From an uncultured Clostridia bacterium (lineage in GTDB: Bacteria > Bacillota > Clostridia > Christensenellales > UBA3700), in NCBI GenBank assembly GCA_947176265.1, contig CAMWQA010000010.1, positions 1 to 32,639 on the forward strand: DNA of 32,639 nucleotides, read 5' to 3'. Below the pieces are notes generated by a model that was given only the letters and a program-made list of their open reading frames with translations, made no database searches and was not told the DNA's origin. This document shows, one piece after another, positions 16,811-27,157 of the stretch. Each line of letters opens with the position of its first letter. The stretch's first letter is position 1. The translations under genes were made by a program, and so were the position numbers.

Positions 16811-19075
16811 TTAGTGAATTTTTGAAATAATAGAGTATGAATTATATTTGCTGGGTATACCTATAATCTCGCGGGAATCGTCGTCAAGATAATAAGGAAC
16901 TACCGTAATTGTGTTTCCCCAGAATTTATCCACGTCAATTTGATAATCGGCGTCGCCAAAACTATTCTTTATATCGTAAAGCAAAGTTTCGCCTTTTATA
17001 AAATCCCGCTTATATATTTTGTAACATAATTTGGGATTGATAGGGAATTTAATCGACACATTTGATAGATTTTGCTCAAACTGAACGTCGTCAACGGCTG
17101 GTCTGTCGTACGTGTAATCAATTTCCTTTGGTAGACACTTTTCGGAAAAAATACAACTTATAACACTATTTTTTGGCGCATTTTGACTTGATCGTATAAC
17201 TTGATTGGAGTGTTCGTAGGCGTATTTGTCAATATTCGCTTGCACTATGCCGCCTGGAACTGCAAAATCTTTTGGAGCTGTGACGTAATAGTTGTCTAAG
17301 AAGTTTTTAAACATCAGAGTTGTTGCTCCGCCTCCGGTTTGTTCGGCTGACAATTTTCCGCCTTGCCAAAATAAGAAAGTGTCTTGCGACGTGTATCCCA
17401 CGGAATAAATATCGCTATTGAAGTTTTTATTCTCCATAGACACTGTACCGGTCTTGCATGCGATCTGATAATTTTGAGCGGCTAACTTTTTTGCTGTGCC
17501 ATTTTTTGCCGTATTTATAAGCATATTAGTCATTAAATATGCGCTTTGCTCGTCGAAAACTCTATTTGATATAGTATTTTTACAGTCATATACTAAATTT
17601 CCGTCTCTATCAGTTATTGTTTTAACAAACGTTGGAGCGGAATATAATCCGCCGTTGGATAGAGCAGAATATCCGCCGAGAAGATTCAACATGCTTATTC
17701 CATATGTTGTGCCTCCAAGAGCTAAGGCAAGATTCTCATCGTTAGCGTCAGTAACTATATTTAATTTTGCAAGATAATTACGCGACGTGCTTGGACCTAA
17801 CTGTTGAAGAACTTTTACGCAAGGAATATTCAAAGATTTTTCTACGCATTCGTTCACGCTAATCCAACCGTAGTATCTGTCTCGAAAATTACTGGGGGAA
17901 TAGTTGTCAAAAGTAGTAGGTTCGTCTAAAACTTTGGTGTAGGGACTAATTATTCCTTGGTCAAGGGCTGGGGCGTAGCAAGCCAAAGGCTTAATCGTTG
18001 AGCCGACTTGTCTTTTGAATTCAAATATATTAATATTTTCTCTCGATGACAGCGCTTTGATACCCAATGTGCTGTTGTCGCATACGATTCCTATGCCGCT
18101 TGGATTGTCTGCTTTAGAAGAGTAGTACGCATCGTTGAAGATAGAAGCGGAAAGTAATTTTTGAGCTTCTGGATCATAGAAAGTAGATATAATATAGCCT
18201 TTACTCAACAGGTCTTTTTCTTCAATATTCAAAATTTGGCACGCTTCGTATTTTGTATTAAGAAGATAAATTTTGGCTTGATTATTCTCAATTAATGCAT
18301 TTTTTATAATAATATCAGAGTTTTTATAACCATTGTATATTTCATCGGTTATTTTCCCTTGTTCGCGCATCAACTTCAAAACAATTCTCGCTCTCTCTAT
18401 TGAATTGTCGTAATTATTGATGGGATTATATTTAGTAGGGCTTTTGACAATGCCTGCAAGCATAGCGCATTCCAATGCGTTCAGCTCGTCGAGCGACTTA
18501 TCAAAGAATCGCAAAGAAGCATTTTTGACTCCGTATTCGCCGCTGCCAAAATAGAGCATATTGAGATAATATTCCATTATCTCTTCTTTAGAAAGCATTT
18601 TCTCAAGCTTTATTGCCGTCTGCATTTCTTTAAATTTTCTTGAGAAAGTTTGTTCGCTTGAATAATATACGTTTTTAGCTAGCTGTTGGGTAATGGTTGA
18701 CGCGCCTTGAGTATGGTTACCTTTTACATTATTTAGCATAGCTCCTGCTATTCTCACTAAATCTATGCCGTTGTGAGAATAAAATCTCTTATCTTCTACT
18801 GCTACGAAAGCATCAGACAAAAGTTGAGGAATTTGATTGTAATCGACGTATTTTTCACTTTTTAAGTCGACTATAGGCGCGCCTTTACAATCAGTAATTA
18901 TCAAGTTTTCTTGAGTCGTTTGTAGTTTTGACATATCGGGGGAATCTCCGCCAAACAATAGCGCGCCAAAAAATATACTTACTATAAGCAATGAGAGAAT
19001 CATCAACATCGCCGATATTATTGCAAAGGATTTAAATAATTTTTTTGATACGCTTTTATTATTATTTTTTTTCAT
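16811..19075 (-). CDS. Class A penicillin-binding protein (PBP1A-like transglycosylase/transpeptidase)
   Basis: GT51 motifs EDKRFYSHNGID, GASTITQQLAKN; transpeptidase STIK, SLN, KTGT. Confidence 0.95.
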   Translation of the reverse strand: MKKNNNKSVSKKLFKSFAIISAMLMILSLLIVSIFFGALLFGGDSPDMSKLQTTQENLIITDCKGAPIVDLKSEKYVDYNQIPQLLSDAFVAVEDKRFYSHNGIDLVRIAGAMLNNVKGNHTQGASTITQQLAKNVYYSSEQTFSRKFKEMQTAIKLEKMLSKEEIMEYYLNMLYFGSGEYGVKNASLRFFDKSLDELNALECAMLAGIVKSPTKYNPINNYDNSIERARIVLKLMREQGKITDEIYNGYKNSDIIIKNALIENNQAKIYLLNTKYEACQILNIEEKDLLSKGYIISTFYDPEAQKLLSASIFNDAYYSSKADNPSGIGIVCDNSTLGIKALSSRENINIFEFKRQVGSTIKPLACYAPALDQGIISPYTKVLDEPTTFDNYSPSNFRDRYYGWISVNECVEKSLNIPCVKVLQQLGPSTSRNYLAKLNIVTDANDENLALALGGTTYGISMLNLLGGYSALSNGGLYSAPTFVKTITDRDGNLVYDCKNTISNRVFDEQSAYLMTNMLINTAKNGTAKKLAAQNYQIACKTGTVSMENKNFNSDIYSVGYTSQDTFLFWQGGKLSAEQTGGGATTLMFKNFLDNYYVTAPKDFAVPGGIVQANIDKYAYEHSNQVIRSSQNAPKNSVISCIFSEKCLPKEIDYTYDRPAVDDVQFEQNLSNVSIKFPINPKLCYKIYKRDFIKGETLLYDIKNSFGDADYQIDVDKFWGNTITVVPYYLDDDSREIIGIPSKYNSYSIISKIH

Positions 19076-19089
19076 TATAATATTATCAC

Positions 19090-19118
19090 TTGTCTTTTTT
19101 TTGGATTTTCGATATAAT
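19090..19118 (+). promoter_or_regulatory. Promoter TTGTCT-N17-TATAAT, 6 nt before ATG 19125
   Basis: Consensus -10 at 19113-19118; no SD before the ATG. Confidence 0.75.
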
Positions 19119-19124
19119 TGTTAT

Positions 19125-20447
19125 ATGCAAAAATATAAGATTATTACATACGGATGCCAAATGAACATCCATGAATCGGAAAAAATAGCAGGTACGCTTC
19201 AATCAATGGGATATGAAGAGTGTGAAAGCGAAAATGACGCCGACGTGATTGTTTTCAATACTTGCTGTATTAGAGATAATGCCGAAAAACGCGCTTTAGG
19301 TAATATTGGAGCAATTAAACATATCAAAAAAGCTAAGCCGGAGTTGATTTTGGCGGTAGTAGGCTGTATGACTCAACAGGACGGAGCAGGCTTAAATTTG
19401 AGGCAAAAATATCCTTACGTAGATATAGTGCTTGGTACAAATAACCTTTCGCAATTAAAAGATTCAATTCTTAAACTAAAGAATTCTGGCAAAAAAAGCG
19501 TGTTAATCGACCCAAATGACCGCCCTGAAGTTTTGGAAGGCGAGCTAAAGTATCGAACAAGCGGTTGCAATGCTTGGTTGAATATAATGTACGGTTGTAA
19601 CAATTTTTGTACATACTGTATTGTTCCTTACGTGAGAGGACGCGAGAGAAGCCGTAAGATGCAGAACGTACTTGATGAATTTAAAATGCTTGTTGACCAA
19701 GGGTATAAGGAAATAACTTTGTTGGGACAGAACGTCAATTCTTATGGACATGACTTAAATGACGGTAGTAATTTTGCTAAATTACTTGAGGAAATAGCAA
19801 AAATAGAGGGAAAACATAGGGTTAGGTTCATGACTTCACACCCAAAAGATCTCAATAGAGACGTAATAGATATTATCGCAGACAGCAAAAATATCTGCAA
19901 CAATATACATTTGCCTATACAGTCGGGGTCTAACAAAATATTGAATTTAATGAATAGACACTATACCAGGGAGTATTATCTGGATACTATTGAGGCAATT
20001 AAAGCAAAGATACCCGACTGCGGAATTACCACAGATCTAATGGTAGGATTTCCGTATGAAGAGGAAGAAGACTTTGAAGATACTTTGGACATAGTGCGCA
20101 GAGTGAAGTACTCAAGCGCTTTTACGTTTATTTATTCTGTGCGGAAGGGCACTAAAGCCGCATTGATGCCGCAAATCCCGCCTGAAGTGTCAAAAGATAG
20201 AATCAAGAGGCTTATTGCCGAGCAAAATAAAATAACAAAAGAACTCTCAAAGACGTACGAGGGAAATATATATGAAGTGCTGTGCGAGGACGTGGCTCCT
20301 AAAAAAGTAGGCTACGTGTGCGGAAGGACTGACAGCGGTAGACTCGTTACTTTTGAGGGAAGTAGTGACCTAATAGGTCAATTTGTCAACGTTAAGATAA
20401 ATAAGTCGCAATCGGCGTCGCTGTTTGGCGAACTTGTGGAGGAATAA
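19125..20447 (+). CDS. miaB: tRNA-2-methylthio-N6-dimethylallyladenosine synthase MiaB
   Basis: ITYGCQMNIHESEKIAG; radical SAM CNNFCTYCIVPYVRGRERSR. ATG 19125 fits family N-termini; track start 19101 (TTG) rejected. Confidence 0.97.
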   Translation: MQKYKIITYGCQMNIHESEKIAGTLQSMGYEECESENDADVIVFNTCCIRDNAEKRALGNIGAIKHIKKAKPELILAVVGCMTQQDGAGLNLRQKYPYVDIVLGTNNLSQLKDSILKLKNSGKKSVLIDPNDRPEVLEGELKYRTSGCNAWLNIMYGCNNFCTYCIVPYVRGRERSRKMQNVLDEFKMLVDQGYKEITLLGQNVNSYGHDLNDGSNFAKLLEEIAKIEGKHRVRFMTSHPKDLNRDVIDIIADSKNICNNIHLPIQSGSNKILNLMNRHYTREYYLDTIEAIKAKIPDCGITTDLMVGFPYEEEEDFEDTLDIVRRVKYSSAFTFIYSVRKGTKAALMPQIPPEVSKDRIKRLIAEQNKITKELSKTYEGNIYEVLCEDVAPKKVGYVCGRTDSGRLVTFEGSSDLIGQFVNVKINKSQSASLFGELVEE

Positions 20448-20448
20448 T

Positions 20449-23031
20449 ATGGCGCTTTCGGAAATGATGAAATATTATTTGTCGCTTAAGGAAAATTATA
20501 AAGACAGCCTGCTTTTTTTCCGTCTTGGCGACTTTTACGAAATGTTTTTTGACGACGCAAAGATTGCAAGTAAAGAACTTGATTTGACTTTGACAGGTCG
20601 CAATTGCGGGCTTGAAGAAAGAGCGCCTATGTGCGGCGTTCCTTATCATGCGGCTGACGGTTATATTGCGAAATTAGTACAAAAAGGCTATAAAGTAGCT
20701 ATCTGCGAGCAACTTTCTGCGCCCGAGCAAGGCAAACTTGTGGACAGAGACGTCATCAGGGTGGTTACGCCCGGTACGGTAATAGAGGATAATATACTCG
20801 ACGATAAAAAGAATAACTATTTAGCCTGCATAAATGCTAATGACAAAAGTTACGCTTTGGCATGGATAGACGTGTCTACGGGCGAATTTAATACGGTGCA
20901 GTCAGATTACGGAGACTTTTCTTCAATTGAAGACGTACTTGCAACGTTTTCGCCTTCTGAAATAATTTGTAATGAATACGCTTACGAATGTTCTAAAAAT
21001 CTGTCGTCGATTAGGATTGGCAGACTGCCTAAATTCCAAAAGTATTACGATTGGGCGTTTGAATATAAAACTGCTTACAACATTCTATTAAAGCAGTTCA
21101 ACGTTACAACTCTTGCAAAATTTGAATTTGAAGACAAGAAATTTGCAATAAGCGCGTCGGGTGCGTTGATAAATTACGTCAACGAAACTCAAAAGCGTTC
21201 TCTTGCTCATATCTCGTCAATCAGATATGTTCAAAATAATAAGTATTTGATCATGGACAACAGTTGTCGCCGAAACTTAGAGATATGCGAAAATACTCGC
21301 GATTCTTCAAAAAAGGCTACGCTTTTGTGGGTGCTTGATAAGACTAAGACGAACATGGGCGCAAGATGCTTGAGAAGGTGGCTGGAGCAGCCTCTTCGTG
21401 ACAGCAAGGCAATCAATTTGCGACTCGACAGCGTGGAAGAGTTCGTAAATAACACCAAAATAAGAAGTAATTTATTGGACGCGTTGGGTGAAATTCGCGA
21501 TATTGAAAGATTAACTTCTAAAGTTGCCTTTGGTTCGCCATCGCCAAGAGATTTGCTTGCATTGGGACTGTCCTTGAAGAGTTTACCTGCCGTAAAACAA
21601 ATTCTTCAAAATGCGCAGTCGAGTTTACTCAAAAAAATATATGAGAATATATTTTTGTTGGAAGACATTGCGGACAAGCTTACCAACGCTATCGCCGAAA
21701 ATCCTCCTGCTATTCTCAAAGACGGAGGATACATTAGAGACGGCTACGATAAAGAATTGGATGAGTTGAGAAATGCCGAAGTAATGGGAAAACAATGGCT
21801 TGCCAATCTTGAGAGTCAAGAAAAGGAAAGTACCGGCATAAAGAATTTGAAAGTAGGCTATAATAAGGTCTTTGGATACTATATAGAAGTCAGTAAAACC
21901 AACGTCGATAAGGTCCCGTATAGATACCAAAGAAAGCAGACTTTGACGACGGGAGAGAGATATATCACTCAAGAATTGAAAGAAATCGAAGATAAACTCG
22001 TGGGCGCAAAAGATAAGGCTTTGGAAATAGAGAATAGGATATTTGAAGAATTGAAACTAGATCTTATCAAAGTTATTCCTCATCTTCAATCCACGTCAAG
22101 AAGCATTGCCTATTGCGATACTTTGCTTTCTTTGGCGGTAGTTGCCATATCAAATAATTACGTTAAACCTGCTATCAACGATAAAATCGAAGGGATTGAT
22201 ATTAAAAACGGAAGACATCCAGTTGTGGAAGCCTTACTTAAAAATAATGAATTTGTGCCCAACGACACTCAACTCGACTGTTGTCAAAACCGCACTATGA
22301 TTATTACAGGACCAAACATGAGCGGTAAAAGTACGTATATGAGACAGGTTGCGTTGATTACGCTTATGGCGCACGTCGGAAGTTTCGTGCCTGCAAAAAG
22401 CGCGTCAATTTCTATTACGGACAGAATATTTACTAGAATAGGAGCAAGCGACGATTTGGCATACGGTCAAAGTACATTTATGGTTGAAATGGTCGAGGTT
22501 GCAACTATACTTCAAAACGCTACTTTCAGAAGCTTGTTGATATTAGATGAAATTGGCAGAGGCACTTCAACCTTTGACGGTATGTCAATAGCAAGAGCTG
22601 TGCTTGAGGACGTAAACAATAGAATTAGGTGCAAGACGCTGTTTTCTACGCACTACCATGAACTTACCGAAATGGAAAATACTTTGGACGGAGTCAAGAA
22701 TTACAAAGTTTTGGCAAGCGAAATGGAGAAGGGCGTGGTATTTCTACATAAAATTACGAGAGGCGGAACTAATAAGAGTTTTGGGATTGAAGTCGCTAGG
22801 TATGCAGGAATACCTCAACCTGTAATCAAGCGAGCAAAAGAGATTTCCAAACTTTTGGAGAGCAATCCGCTCACTATGCAAAAAGACGTGTTGGACGAGC
22901 ATAATTTGCTTGATATCAGCAAAGACAATCAATTGAAAAGCGAAATTTTAGATATCGACGTGGAAAACTTGACGCCTATGCAAGCATTGACAACGCTTGC
23001 CAAACTCGTCGACATTGCAAAGAAGGATTAG
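20449..23031 (+). CDS. mutS: DNA mismatch repair protein MutS
   Basis: FFRLGDFYEMFFDDA, GPNMSGKSTYMRQVALI, LDEIGRGTSTFDG; ATG 20449 with ggagg SD. Confidence 0.98.
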   Translation: MALSEMMKYYLSLKENYKDSLLFFRLGDFYEMFFDDAKIASKELDLTLTGRNCGLEERAPMCGVPYHAADGYIAKLVQKGYKVAICEQLSAPEQGKLVDRDVIRVVTPGTVIEDNILDDKKNNYLACINANDKSYALAWIDVSTGEFNTVQSDYGDFSSIEDVLATFSPSEIICNEYAYECSKNLSSIRIGRLPKFQKYYDWAFEYKTAYNILLKQFNVTTLAKFEFEDKKFAISASGALINYVNETQKRSLAHISSIRYVQNNKYLIMDNSCRRNLEICENTRDSSKKATLLWVLDKTKTNMGARCLRRWLEQPLRDSKAINLRLDSVEEFVNNTKIRSNLLDALGEIRDIERLTSKVAFGSPSPRDLLALGLSLKSLPAVKQILQNAQSSLLKKIYENIFLLEDIADKLTNAIAENPPAILKDGGYIRDGYDKELDELRNAEVMGKQWLANLESQEKESTGIKNLKVGYNKVFGYYIEVSKTNVDKVPYRYQRKQTLTTGERYITQELKEIEDKLVGAKDKALEIENRIFEELKLDLIKVIPHLQSTSRSIAYCDTLLSLAVVAISNNYVKPAINDKIEGIDIKNGRHPVVEALLKNNEFVPNDTQLDCCQNRTMIITGPNMSGKSTYMRQVALITLMAHVGSFVPAKSASISITDRIFTRIGASDDLAYGQSTFMVEMVEVATILQNATFRSLLILDEIGRGTSTFDGMSIARAVLEDVNNRIRCKTLFSTHYHELTEMENTLDGVKNYKVLASEMEKGVVFLHKITRGGTNKSFGIEVARYAGIPQPVIKRAKEISKLLESNPLTMQKDVLDEHNLLDISKDNQLKSEILDIDVENLTPMQALTTLAKLVDIAKKD

Positions 23032-23032
23032 T

Positions 23033-24931
23033 ATGGCAAAGATAAACGTATTGGATTCAAGCGTATTTAATTTGATTTCAGCGGGAGAAGTCGTCGAAAG
23101 ACCGGCTTCCGTTGTCAAAGAACTTGTTGAAAACAGCATTGACGCAGGCGCGACAAAAATAAGCGTCGAGATAGTCGACGGCGGTATTTCATCTATTGTT
23201 ATCGTCGATAACGGTTGCGGCATTGATAAAGAAAATATGCGATTAGCATTCCTGCCGCATGCAACTTCCAAACTTGCAAAGGCAGAGGATTTGGATAATA
23301 TTGCTACGTTGGGTTTTAGAGGCGAAGCATTGGCTTCTGTTTCGGCAGTAGCGCAAGTGACCATGACTTCAAAAACCGTCGACGACGAGATAGGCAATTT
23401 TATCAAGTTGTCCGCAGGTAAGGTAGTAGAAGAAGGAAAGAGAGCTATTGCGCAAAGTACGTCGATTACTGTGGAAAATTTGTTTTTCAATACGCCAGTA
23501 CGCAAAAAGTTTTTGAAAAAGCCAAAGCAGGAAGAGGCAAACGTAACGGCAATAATGATACAGCTTGCTCTTGCAAATCCAGACATCAAGTTCAAATATA
23601 CAGTTGATAATAAGCTTGTTTTCCAGACCAACGGCGGGTTGGAAGAGGCTGTATACGCCGTATATAATAATGAAATAGCAAACGGACTATTGCCTTTTGA
23701 CGTAACGTATGATAATTACAGGGTTTACGGATATACAGGCAACGCAAGCATTGCAAAACATAATCGCAATTATCAAACTGTGATTATCAACGGCAGAATT
23801 ATTAGCAATCAAACCATATCAACGGCAGTTTCGCAGGCTTATGGCAACAGACTTATGACTAGGACTTTTCCGGTGTTCGTTATCAATATAGTTATGCCTT
23901 TCGACGACGTAGACGTAAACGTGCACCCAACTAAAACTGACGTGCGGTTCGCTGATAATCATAAGGTTTTTTCAAGTGTGTATAAAGCAATTATTACTAC
24001 GCTTACATCGCAAGAACAAAATTTGATTTTGGGAAGTAATTCTTCGGCTGAAAAGAAAGAGCAAGACGTTATTCAAATTAACTCCGACATTAATTCGACA
24101 AAACCGCAGGAAAAGATTGACGGTATAGATTTGTTGTTTGCAGATAAAGAGGAGAAAAAAGATACAAAATATCAGGATTTGATAGAAAAACAAAAGAAAG
24201 TTGTGGAAGAGCTTAAATACAGTAAAGATCTTCCAAAGGCGCAGCCGAAAGTGCGAGACAGCATGAGCGCAACTCACTCAAACTCTGTCGGCAATATACC
24301 CAAGCCCGATATTACAACAAGTTCAAGTCTTTTGGAACTTGTTGACGAACAGTTGGAGAGCGAGTTTAAAGTCATAGGTCAAGTATTCAACACGTACTTG
24401 ATTGTTGAATGTCAAGGATTGGTTTATTTTATCGATCAACACGCTTGTCACGAGAGAATAATTTATGACAAACTTTTGGACGAGGTCAACTCAAAGAACG
24501 TCAGCGTACAGTATATGCTTGTTCCATTTATACTTGATTGCAACAATACTCAATATGAATATCTGTGCGCAATTCAACAAAACTTGAAAGATTTGGGATT
24601 CGATATAGAGGAGTTTGGCGGATTGAGTTTTAAGGTCAACAGCGTTCCTCACTTGCTCAACGATATTAACTTAGCGGTATTTTTTGATGAACTTTTTACG
24701 GAAAGGCAGTCGGCGCTCGGTTTAAAAAATGCTGATCTCATAAGGGACAGACTGGCGCAAAAGGCTTGCAAATCTGCTATAAAAGCAGGCGCGCAATTGG
24801 ATAATAAACAAATTAGAGCGTTGATTGACAGTATGAAAAACGGCATTCCGCTTCAGTGCCCGCACGGTAGACCAGCTGTCTTGAGTTATACTAGACGCGA
24901 TTTTGATAAACTTTTCAAGAGGATAATATGA
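23033..24931 (+). CDS. mutL: DNA mismatch repair protein MutL
   Basis: LISAGEVVERPASVVKELVENSIDAGA; C-terminal DQHACHERIIYD and CPHGRP; ATG 23033 with SD agaagga. Confidence 0.98.
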   Translation: MAKINVLDSSVFNLISAGEVVERPASVVKELVENSIDAGATKISVEIVDGGISSIVIVDNGCGIDKENMRLAFLPHATSKLAKAEDLDNIATLGFRGEALASVSAVAQVTMTSKTVDDEIGNFIKLSAGKVVEEGKRAIAQSTSITVENLFFNTPVRKKFLKKPKQEEANVTAIMIQLALANPDIKFKYTVDNKLVFQTNGGLEEAVYAVYNNEIANGLLPFDVTYDNYRVYGYTGNASIAKHNRNYQTVIINGRIISNQTISTAVSQAYGNRLMTRTFPVFVINIVMPFDDVDVNVHPTKTDVRFADNHKVFSSVYKAIITTLTSQEQNLILGSNSSAEKKEQDVIQINSDINSTKPQEKIDGIDLLFADKEEKKDTKYQDLIEKQKKVVEELKYSKDLPKAQPKVRDSMSATHSNSVGNIPKPDITTSSSLLELVDEQLESEFKVIGQVFNTYLIVECQGLVYFIDQHACHERIIYDKLLDEVNSKNVSVQYMLVPFILDCNNTQYEYLCAIQQNLKDLGFDIEEFGGLSFKVNSVPHLLNDINLAVFFDELFTERQSALGLKNADLIRDRLAQKACKSAIKAGAQLDNKQIRALIDSMKNGIPLQCPHGRPAVLSYTRRDFDKLFKRII

Positions 24932-25839
24932 GTAAAATCATATTGGTGGTAGGCGCTACTGCAAGCGGAAAAAGTCGGGTCGGCGTCGATCTTGCTAAAA
25001 AATTCAACGGAGAGATAATCTCTTGCGACAGTATGCAAGTATATAAGGATATGAATATCGGCACTGCTAAGATAACTCCAGAAGAAATGCAAGGTATTCC
25101 TCATTATATGATTGACGTGGCGAATGCAGACAGTCCGTTTAGCGTAGGCGAATATGCAAGCATGGTTGATAACGTAATTAATGATATGCTGTCGAGAGGT
25201 AAGATCCCAATAATCGTCGGAGGTACAGGACTTTACGTTGATGGGATACTGTATCCAATGACTTTTGGAGGAAATAAGAATACCCAAATAAGAGATGAGC
25301 TTGAAAGGCAACTTGATTTGTATGGAAAAGAATATATGCATTCGATGCTTACAGAGATTGACCCTGAGGACGCTCAAAAAATTCATCCTAACAACGTAAA
25401 GAGAGTTTTGAGAGCGCTTGAGATATATAAAATTACTGGCAACCGCAAATCGGATCTACAGGAGAAAGATAAGGCTCTAAAGTATCAGCCGTGCATGATT
25501 GCTTTGGACTTGGATCGACAGAAATTGTATCAGAGAATTGACACAAGGGTTGATAAAATGATTGAAATGGGACTCATAAATGAGATTAAATTACTTTTAT
25601 CTAAAGGGATAAGTTTTGAGTGCCAAAGTATGCAAGCAATAGGATATAAAGAATTTAAAGAGTATTTTGACGGGACAAATACGTTGGAACAAACTGTTGA
25701 TATTATAAAGCGAAATTCCAGAAACTATGCAAAACGCCAACTCACTTGGTTTAAGAGATATGATTTTGCAAAATGGTTTTCGCCAGACGATAGTTCGGGC
25801 ATTGAAAAGGAAGTCAAAAGTTTTCTAGAAGGAGTATAA
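24928..25839 (+). CDS. miaA: tRNA dimethylallyltransferase MiaA
   Basis: VVGATASGKSRVGVDLAKKFNGEIISCDSMQVYKDMNIGTAK. Confidence 0.98.
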   Translation: MSKIILVVGATASGKSRVGVDLAKKFNGEIISCDSMQVYKDMNIGTAKITPEEMQGIPHYMIDVANADSPFSVGEYASMVDNVINDMLSRGKIPIIVGGTGLYVDGILYPMTFGGNKNTQIRDELERQLDLYGKEYMHSMLTEIDPEDAQKIHPNNVKRVLRALEIYKITGNRKSDLQEKDKALKYQPCMIALDLDRQKLYQRIDTRVDKMIEMGLINEIKLLLSKGISFECQSMQAIGYKEFKEYFDGTNTLEQTVDIIKRNSRNYAKRQLTWFKRYDFAKWFSPDDSSGIEKEVKSFLEGV

Positions 25840-25841
25840 TT

Positions 25842-27080
25842 ATGAATTTTAGCGATACAACGCAAAATATTATAGCCAACGCGCAAAAAAAACTTGTCAA
25901 AGCATTTGACGAGGTCGATGAGATCGCGACTTATAACCAAATGAAAGTACTTGAAGCATTTCAAGCTAACAACGTGGGACAAAGACATTTTGCTCAAACC
26001 AACGGTTATGGATACGACGACATTGGCAGAGATACGCTATGCAATCTTTTTGCTCAGATTTTCGGCGGAGAAAAAGCTATTGTGTCTCCGCTTATCGTCA
26101 GCGGAACGCACGCTTTGACTTTGGCTCTTTATGGAATTCTGCGTCCGGGAAACGAGATGATTTCAATTACTGGCAGTCCTTATGACACTTTAAAAGAAGT
26201 TATAGTTGGCGAAGGCAACGGTTCTCTTAAAGATTTTGGGATAAAATACAGCCAAATACAATTAAAAGACGGAAAAATTGACGTTCAAAAAGTATTGGGG
26301 GCAATTAATAAAGATACAAAATTGATTTTCATTGGAAGATCAAGAGGCTATGAATGGCGAAATGCGCTTACAATCAAAGAAATCGCAGCGGCTGTTGAGG
26401 AAATCAAAAAATTATACGCCGATATATGTATTATGGTGGATAATTGCTACGGAGAGTTTATTGAAAAGTATGAACCTACGCAAGTAGGCGCAGATATCAT
26501 AGTCGGGTCTTTGATTAAAAATCCCGGTGGCGGTATCGCTCCAACCGGCGGTTATATTTGCGGTAAATCCAAATACGTAGACATGATAGCATGTCGTTTT
26601 ACTTCGCCGTCAATAGGAATGGAAGTTGGATCGTATGCGTATGGATACAAAGATTTCTACCAAGGAATATTTTTAGCTCCGCATACAGTTGCTCAAGCGA
26701 TAAAAGGCTCAATGCTTGTAGGACAAGTTTACAGCGATTTGGGCCTTGAGACAATGCCGTTGCCGGGAGAGAAATGCGGAGATATTATTCGCTCTATAAA
26801 GTTTGATACGCAAGATCAACTTATTGATTTTTGTAGAGCAATTCAAGAAGCTTCGCCAATTGACAGCAACGTCGTTCCGTTCCCATGGGATATGCCCGGA
26901 TATGAACATCAAGTAATTATGGCGGCGGGAACTTTTGTTGCGGGCGCATCAATAGAACTGTCTGCAGACAGTCCTATTAAAGAGCCGTATATAGCGTATT
27001 TGCAAGGCGGATTGACTTACGAACACGTCAAAATTGCCTGTATGTATTGCGTAGAAAAACTGTTAAACAACAAAAAATAG
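25842..27080 (+). CDS. Methionine gamma-lyase family protein (YnbB / aluminum resistance-type)
   Basis: PLP-dependent fold; GYGYDDIGRDTLCNLFAQIFGGEKAIVSPLIVSGTHAL; GSLIKNPGGGIAPTGGYI; located after miaA. Confidence 0.9.
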   Translation: MNFSDTTQNIIANAQKKLVKAFDEVDEIATYNQMKVLEAFQANNVGQRHFAQTNGYGYDDIGRDTLCNLFAQIFGGEKAIVSPLIVSGTHALTLALYGILRPGNEMISITGSPYDTLKEVIVGEGNGSLKDFGIKYSQIQLKDGKIDVQKVLGAINKDTKLIFIGRSRGYEWRNALTIKEIAAAVEEIKKLYADICIMVDNCYGEFIEKYEPTQVGADIIVGSLIKNPGGGIAPTGGYICGKSKYVDMIACRFTSPSIGMEVGSYAYGYKDFYQGIFLAPHTVAQAIKGSMLVGQVYSDLGLETMPLPGEKCGDIIRSIKFDTQDQLIDFCRAIQEASPIDSNVVPFPWDMPGYEHQVIMAAGTFVAGASIELSADSPIKEPYIAYLQGGLTYEHVKIACMYCVEKLLNNKK

Positions 27081-27100
27081 CTAAATCGTATTATAAATAT

Positions 27101-27130
27101 AAAAATAGAAGGCAATAACCTTCTATTTTT
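27101..27130. terminator. Bidirectional terminator between the YnbB-like gene and lexA
   Basis: AAAAATAGAAGG-caataa-CCTTCTATTTTT, perfect 12-bp stem with T-rich tail. Confidence 0.9.
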
Positions 27131-27157
27131 ATTTTATTTGTAAACAAAAATTTATAA

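Noticed and set aside
24421-24480. MutL endonuclease motif ends in Asp (DQHACHERIIYD) rather than the usual Glu
   Set aside because: Conservative change with the other C-terminal motifs (ACKSAIKAG, CPHGRP) intact; not enough to claim altered function.
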